Source: Microbacterium sp. KUDC0406
GTDB taxonomy: Bacteria > Actinomycetota > Actinomycetes > Actinomycetales > Microbacteriaceae
Length of the DNA: 64,000 nt
Assembly: GCF_021582875.1 (NCBI RefSeq)
Contig: NZ_CP091138.1
Span: 1,302,001 to 1,366,000 of the forward strand
Direction: 5' to 3'
In this document: in pieces, positions 60,377 through 64,000 of the stretch
Numbering within the stretch: position 1 is the stretch's first letter
Layout of the letters: every line of letters begins with the position of its first letter
Translations under genes and position numbers: made by a program
Notes under the pieces: generated by a model
What the model was told of the DNA's origin: nothing
Database searches by the model: none
The model's input: the letters and a program-made list of their open reading frames with translations, nothing else

Positions 60377-61044
60377 GAGTTGTCCTCCAGTTCGTGCTCT
60401 TCGACCAGCGCAGGCGAGACGATCAGCTCGGGTTCGGTGGCCTCGATCACATCCGCCGCCGTGACACCGGGTGCGGTCTCGACCAGCACCAGCCCGGCGT
60501 CTGTCACGTCGATGACGGCGAGATCCGTGATGATCCGGTGCACCACACCGCGCCCGGTGAGGGGCAGCGAGCAGTCGTTCACGATCTTCGCGCTGCCATC
60601 CTTGGCGACGTGCTCCATCAGCACGATCACACGGCCCGCCCCGTGCACGAGGTCCATCGCGCCGCCGGGGCCCTTGACCATCTTGCCGGGGATCATCCAG
60701 TTGGCCAGGTCGCCGGCGGCCGACACCTGCATCGCGCCGAGGATCGCGGCGTCGATCTTGCCGCCGCGGATCATTCCGAAGCTCGTCGCGGAGTCGAAGT
60801 ACGCCGCGCCCGGGAGCGTCGTGACCGTCTCCTTGCCGGCGTTGATGAGATCGGGGTCGACGCGCTCCTCTGTGGGATACGGACCGACGCCGAGGATGCC
60901 GTTCTCGGACTGCAGCACCACGGTGACGCCCTCGGGGACGTAATTGGGCACCAGGGTCGGCAGACCGATGCCGAGGTTGACGTACGCGCCGTCCTGCAGC
61001 TCCCGGGCGGCACGGGCGGCCATCTCGTTGCGGGTGAGCGCCAT
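60373..61044 (-). CDS. scoB: 3-oxoacid CoA-transferase, subunit B
   Basis: A 223-residue CoA transferase family I beta subunit. The catalytic Glu47 is in the SENG motif (QSENGILG). It transfers CoA to acetoacetate, usually from succinyl-CoA, with the A subunit. ATG at 61044 lies one base after the A-subunit stop, and its stop overlaps the thiolase start (ATGA). A 3-oxoadipate CoA-transferase (PcaJ) is an alternative. Confidence 0.9.
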   Translation of the reverse strand: MALTRNEMAARAARELQDGAYVNLGIGLPTLVPNYVPEGVTVVLQSENGILGVGPYPTEERVDPDLINAGKETVTTLPGAAYFDSATSFGMIRGGKIDAAILGAMQVSAAGDLANWMIPGKMVKGPGGAMDLVHGAGRVIVLMEHVAKDGSAKIVNDCSLPLTGRGVVHRIITDLAVIDVTDAGLVLVETAPGVTAADVIEATEPELIVSPALVEEHELEDNS

Positions 61045-61045
61045 G

Positions 61046-61840
61046 TCAGACTCCTGTCTGGGTTCCTGAGCCAGTCGAAGGGCGGACGGTGCGCCGTTCG
61101 ATGCGCTTCTCGATGCCGGTGCCGACCTCGACGATGCGGTGGACGTAGATGCCGGGCAGATGGATGCTGTCCGGCTCGAGCTCGCCCGGCTCGACCAGCT
61201 CCTCGACCTGCGCGATGCAGATGCGGCCGGCCTGCGCGGCGAGCGGGTTGAAGTTGCGGGCGGCCTTGTTGAAGACGAGGTTGCCGTGCCGGTCGCCGCG
61301 CCAGGCGTGCACGAGCGCGAAGTCGGTGACGATGGACTCCTCCAGCACATAGGCGCGCGGTGAGCCGGTGACGGCGAAGCTGCGCACCTCCTTCACCGGC
61401 GATTCCACGGCGACGCCGCCCTGCCCGTCGTAGCGGCGCGGCAGACCGCCCTCGGCGACCTGCGTGCCGACGCCGGTCTGGGTGAAGAACGCCGCGATGC
61501 CGGCGCCGCCGGCCCGCAGCTTCTCGGCGAGGGTGCCCTGCGGAGTGAGCTCGAGTTCCAGCTCGCCCGAGAGGAACTGCCGCTCGAACTCCTTGTTCTC
61601 GCCGACGTACGACGAGGTCATCTTGCGGATGCGCTGCGCGCCGAGCAGGATGCCGAGCCCCCAGTCGTCCACGCCGCAGTTGTTGCTGACGATGCTGAGG
61701 TCGGCCGTGCCCTGCGCGTGCAGAGCCTCGATGAGCTTCATCGGGTTGCCGGACAGGCCGAATCCGCCGACCGCCAGTGAGGCTCCGTCGGGGATGTCGG
61801 CGACCGCCTCGGCAGCCGATGCCCATTGCTTGTCGATCAC
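61046..61840 (-). CDS. scoA: 3-oxoacid CoA-transferase, subunit A
   Basis: A 264-residue family I alpha subunit with the glycine-rich motif [18 protein letters not shown] and [37 protein letters not shown] and [13 protein letters not shown] are typical. GTG at 61840 follows AAGGAGTGACGC. The final ten residues or so ([11 protein letters not shown]) are encoded within a family A repeat, which appears to have extended the original C-terminus. First gene of the transferase/thiolase unit. PcaI is an alternative. Confidence 0.9.
   Translation of the reverse strand: MIDKQWASAAEAVADIPDGASLAVGGFGLSGNPMKLIEALHAQGTADLSIVSNNCGVDDWGLGILLGAQRIRKMTSSYVGENKEFERQFLSGELELELTPQGTLAEKLRAGGAGIAAFFTQTGVGTQVAEGGLPRRYDGQGGVAVESPVKEVRSFAVTGSPRAYVLEESIVTDFALVHAWRGDRHGNLVFNKAARNFNPLAAQAGRICIAQVEELVEPGELEPDSIHLPGIYVHRIVEVGTGIEKRIERRTVRPSTGSGTQTGV
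61060..61082. repeat. Family A repeat inside the 3' end of the CoA-transferase A gene
   Basis: GGGTTCCTGAGCCAGTCGAA, close to the family A core, lies within the coding sequence of the CoA transferase A subunit and supplies its last residues. Confidence 0.65.
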
Positions 61841-61872
61841 GCGTCACTCCTTCGTGATGGGGTACTCCTCCA

Positions 61873-61909
61873 GCATCCGCCTCCGTCGGAGGCTGCGGCA
61901 AACGGATGC
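61873..61909. promoter_or_regulatory. Nested palindromes upstream of the IclR gene, probable IclR operator
   Basis: The outer repeat GCATCCG (61873-61879) matches CGGATGC (61903-61909). Inside it is the 13-bp palindrome CCTCCG-T-CGGAGG (61880-61892). The site lies between the divergent CoA-transferase and IclR genes and probably controls both. Confidence 0.55.
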
Positions 61910-61933
61910 TTGCGATGTGGTCGTCACGACGAC

Positions 61934-61939
61934 TAGCGT
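61934..61939 (+). promoter_or_regulatory. Probable -10 box of the iclR-type gene, leaderless
   Basis: TAGCGT ends seven bases before the ATG at 61947, which has no ribosome binding site. The same hexamer precedes the gene at 58906. Confidence 0.45.
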
Positions 61940-61946
61940 CCACATT

Positions 61947-62741
61947 ATGGAACCTTCCTCGGTGGCCAGGCGCACCGTCCCGGGCGCGCAGGCGATCGCG
62001 CGCGCCTCGCGTCTGCTGCGACTGGTGACCGCGGCGTCCGACGGCGCCTCGCTGCAGACGCTCGCGCGCGACGCCGACCTCAGCAGATCGACGGCGCACC
62101 GCCTGCTCACCGCGCTGCAGGTGGAGGGCCTCGTCGATCAGGATCGTGGCACCGCCCTCTGGATGCCCGGTCCGGAGCTGTATCTCATGGGAACCATCGC
62201 CGCTGCACGCTACGACGTCACCGAACTCGCTCGCGACATCGTGCGGTCGCTGGCTGTGAAGACCGAGGAGAGCGCGTTCCTCTCAGTGCGGCGAGCCGAC
62301 GAGACGGTCTGCCTGCTGCGTGAGGAGGGATCGTTTCCGATCCGGTCCTTCGTGCTGAGCGAGGGGGTGCGCTTCCCGCTGGGCGTGGCAAGCGCAGGAC
62401 TCGCCATCCTCTCCTTCCTCCCCGACCACGATGTGGATGCATACCTCGACCGGCATCCGGAGCTGCCGGAGCGATGGGGACGCACGCATGCCTCGCATCC
62501 GCTGCGCGCTCGACTGTCCGAGACCAAGGCGCGCGGCTACTCCGTCAATCCCGGGCTCATCGTCGAGGGTTCCTGGGGCATGGGCGCAGCGGTGTTCGAT
62601 CGCGACGGACGTCCCGAATGGGCGCTCAGCCTGACCGGTGTCGAATTCCGGTTCGGATCGGATCGACTCCCCCAGCTGGGCCGCACGCTGCTCGCGCACG
62701 CCCACCAGCTCTCCTCGCGGATCGCCGGCTCGCGACGCTGA
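61947..62741 (+). CDS. IclR family transcriptional regulator
   Basis: A 264-residue regulator with an N-terminal winged helix (ASLQTLARDADLSRSTAHRLLTALQVEGLV, about residues 33-62) and a C-terminal IclR effector domain (RRADETVCLLREEGSFPIRSF, PLGVASAGLAILSFLP, GYSVNPGLIVEGSWGMGAAVFDRDG). It is divergent from the CoA transferase/thiolase unit and probably regulates it in response to a ketone body or hydroxybutyrate. Its stop meets the convergent hydrolase gene end to end. Start ATG at 61947, apparently leaderless. Confidence 0.92.
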   Translation: MEPSSVARRTVPGAQAIARASRLLRLVTAASDGASLQTLARDADLSRSTAHRLLTALQVEGLVDQDRGTALWMPGPELYLMGTIAAARYDVTELARDIVRSLAVKTEESAFLSVRRADETVCLLREEGSFPIRSFVLSEGVRFPLGVASAGLAILSFLPDHDVDAYLDRHPELPERWGRTHASHPLRARLSETKARGYSVNPGLIVEGSWGMGAAVFDRDGRPEWALSLTGVEFRFGSDRLPQLGRTLLAHAHQLSSRIAGSRR

Positions 62742-63631
62742 TCACCCGCGCGGCAGATGCGGCGCCAGTGCCTCCGCACCACGCGCGCTCATCACGACCG
62801 TGTAGTGGTTGAGATCGTCGAGTCCGACGTGGCGCACCTGCGGGAACGCCTCCAGCAGGCGCCGCTGGTGCGCCGGCGGGTAAAGCCCAGGCGACTCGTT
62901 CTGCAGCCCGCGCGGCACGGTGAGCAACAGCGTCGGCTTCGAGAGCGCGGCGAGCGCCTCCGGCAGCGCGGTTCCCGTGTTCATGTCGAGCGTGTCGTCC
63001 ACCGTCGTGCGGTAGCTCGTCGCAGGACGGTAGGCGTCACCGTCTGGCACCAGATCGTAGGCGATGTAGGCCTCCAGCTCCGCGCTCCAGTCCTCGGCGA
63101 ATGCCGGGTGCGGGCGCCAGAACTCCTCGGTGTACTCCGTCACGCCCGACCAGCGCCGGGAGAGCCGCTCGGCTGTCGGCCCGAGGATCAGCTGCACCAG
63201 GACCTCGGGCTCGACGCCCGCAGGTACGTCGAGCGGCAGACCGCCGTCGATCAGCAGCAGCTCGGTGACCCGCTCCGGATGCCGGTGCGCGAGCACGACG
63301 GCGACGAAGGCGCCCATGGAGTGCCCGATGACCGGCAGCCCGTCGACGCCGAGGTCGTCGAGCACTGCGACGAGGTCGTCGGCGTGCGCGCTCATGCCCG
63401 CCGGCCCCTCCACGTCGTTGCTGGCTCCGCGGCCGCGGAGATCGGGGGCGATCACGCGGATGCCGGGGAGCTGCTCGACCACGAACGGCCAGGCCAGGTG
63501 CGACGAGGTCACGCCATGGATCACCAGGACGGATGCAGCGGCAGCCGCCCCGACCGGATCCCAGATCCCGACGCGCAGCATGCCCCCGAGACGGGAACGT
63601 CGGTCGTGCGATAGGTGTGCGACGTCGTCAT
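62742..63631 (-). CDS. Alpha/beta hydrolase, frameshifted near the N-terminus
   Basis: About 296 residues when repaired. The fold is clear: oxyanion-region VLVIHGVTSSHLAWP, DLRGRGAS, nucleophile elbow GHSMGA, and the C-terminal His in LDDLNHYTVV. The N-terminus MTTSHTYRTTDVPVSG comes from another frame. Adding one G in the run at 63583-63587 joins it to GGMLRVGIWDP. Its ATG overlaps the stop of the upstream dehydrogenase gene by one base. With a 3-hydroxybutyrate dehydrogenase beside it, a hydroxybutyrate ester or oligomer hydrolase is plausible but not proven. Confidence 0.85.
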
Positions 63632-64000
63632 CAGCGCGCGCTCCATCCACCGTCCATGGTGTACGAGGCGCCGGTGACCATGCCGGAGCGCTCGGACGCG
63701 AGCCATCCGGCCAGCGATCCGACCTCGGCGGGGTCGACCAGCCGCTTGATCGCGCTCTCGGTGAGCATGACCTTCTCGACGACCTCGCTCTCGGGGATGC
63801 CGTGCACCTTCGCCTGATCGGCGATCTGCTTCTCGACCAGCGGCGTGCGCACGTAGCCGGGGTCGATGCAGTTGCTGGTGACGCCGTGCGGTCCGCCCTC
63901 GAGAGCGGTCACCTTGGACAGTCCCTCCAGACCGTGCTTGGCCGCGACGTAGGCGGATTTGAACGCGCTGGCGCGCAGCCCGTGCACGCTCGAGACGTTG
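63631..64000 (-). CDS. 3-hydroxybutyrate dehydrogenase-like SDR (partial, runs off the window)
   Basis: The C-terminal 122 residues of a short-chain dehydrogenase. The catalytic pair Tyr and Lys is in YVAAKHG, preceded by a Ser in NVSSVHGLRAS. CIDPGYVRTPLVEKQIADQAKVHGI and the ASYTMDGGWSAR ending match the 3-hydroxybutyrate dehydrogenase branch. It oxidises 3-hydroxybutyrate to acetoacetate with NAD. Its stop overlaps the start of the hydrolase gene, so they form a unit with it. The N-terminal NAD-binding half lies outside the window. Confidence 0.85.
   Translation of the reverse strand, partial: NVSSVHGLRASAFKSAYVAAKHGLEGLSKVTALEGGPHGVTSNCIDPGYVRTPLVEKQIADQAKVHGIPESEVVEKVMLTESAIKRLVDPAEVGSLAGWLASERSGMVTGASYTMDGGWSAR

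Noticed and set aside
59198..61840. Assigning the CoA transferase and thiolase to the beta-ketoadipate (pca) pathway
   Set aside because: No pcaGHBDC genes are visible, while a 3-hydroxybutyrate dehydrogenase is adjacent, so ketone body degradation fits better.

Overview
The window is a dense, high-GC chromosomal segment from a Gram-positive actinobacterium, most likely Microbacteriaceae and plausibly Microbacterium. The evidence is strong G/C third-position bias, frequent GGATGC/GCATCC words, GTG/TTG starts, apparently leaderless genes with a TAnnnT box a few bases before the ATG, an LPxTG-type surface protein, lipobox transport proteins and trehalose synthesis genes. I see no phage, transposase, CRISPR or integrative element. 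No stretch longer than about 300 bases lacks a gene.

Layout. 1-9.6 kb: aminoglycoside-phosphotransferase-like protein, aminopeptidase N, a sulfur amino acid PLP enzyme divergent from an Lrp/AsnC regulator with a palindromic site between them, a P1B-type metal ATPase and an MmpL/RND transporter. 9.7-18.7 kb: one 2993-residue sortase-type surface protein built of about 19 repeated modules. 18.7-24.4 kb: MsrA, a MarR regulator divergent from a cupin/DUF4267 pair, a GH25 lysozyme-like protein, tRNA-Gln(CTG), DUF488, lipocalin and a ThrE-like exporter. 24.5-32.8 kb: GltX, an MFS/fumarylacetoacetase-type pair, IlvE, LeuB, and a TetR regulator with a DHA2 efflux pump and a clear operator. 32.8-39.5 kb: ABM monooxygenase, MmyB-like regulator, an ECF sigma factor with a DGPF/YCII protein, SerA, and three membrane proteins of unknown function.

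39.5-49.9 kb is a fucoside-type sugar locus. A seven-gene operon (binding protein, two permeases, ROK kinase, M81 protein, GH29 fucosidase, CutC) faces a ROK repressor, and a second GH29 gene lies beside the repressor. 50-57.5 kb carries ilvC-ilvN-ilvB-ilvD followed on the same strand by otsB and otsA. 57.5-64 kb holds another MFS protein and a 3-hydroxybutyrate/acetoacetate degradation cluster: 3-hydroxybutyrate dehydrogenase, alpha/beta hydrolase, IclR regulator, CoA transferase A and B, and thiolase.

A feature of the whole window is that twelve otherwise intact genes, including serA and ilvB, each carry one frameshift. Every one can be repaired by adding or removing a single G on the coding strand. 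This reads as a systematic sequencing or assembly error, not gene decay, so I annotate these as whole genes with a stated frameshift. Two families of short dispersed intergenic repeats are also present.
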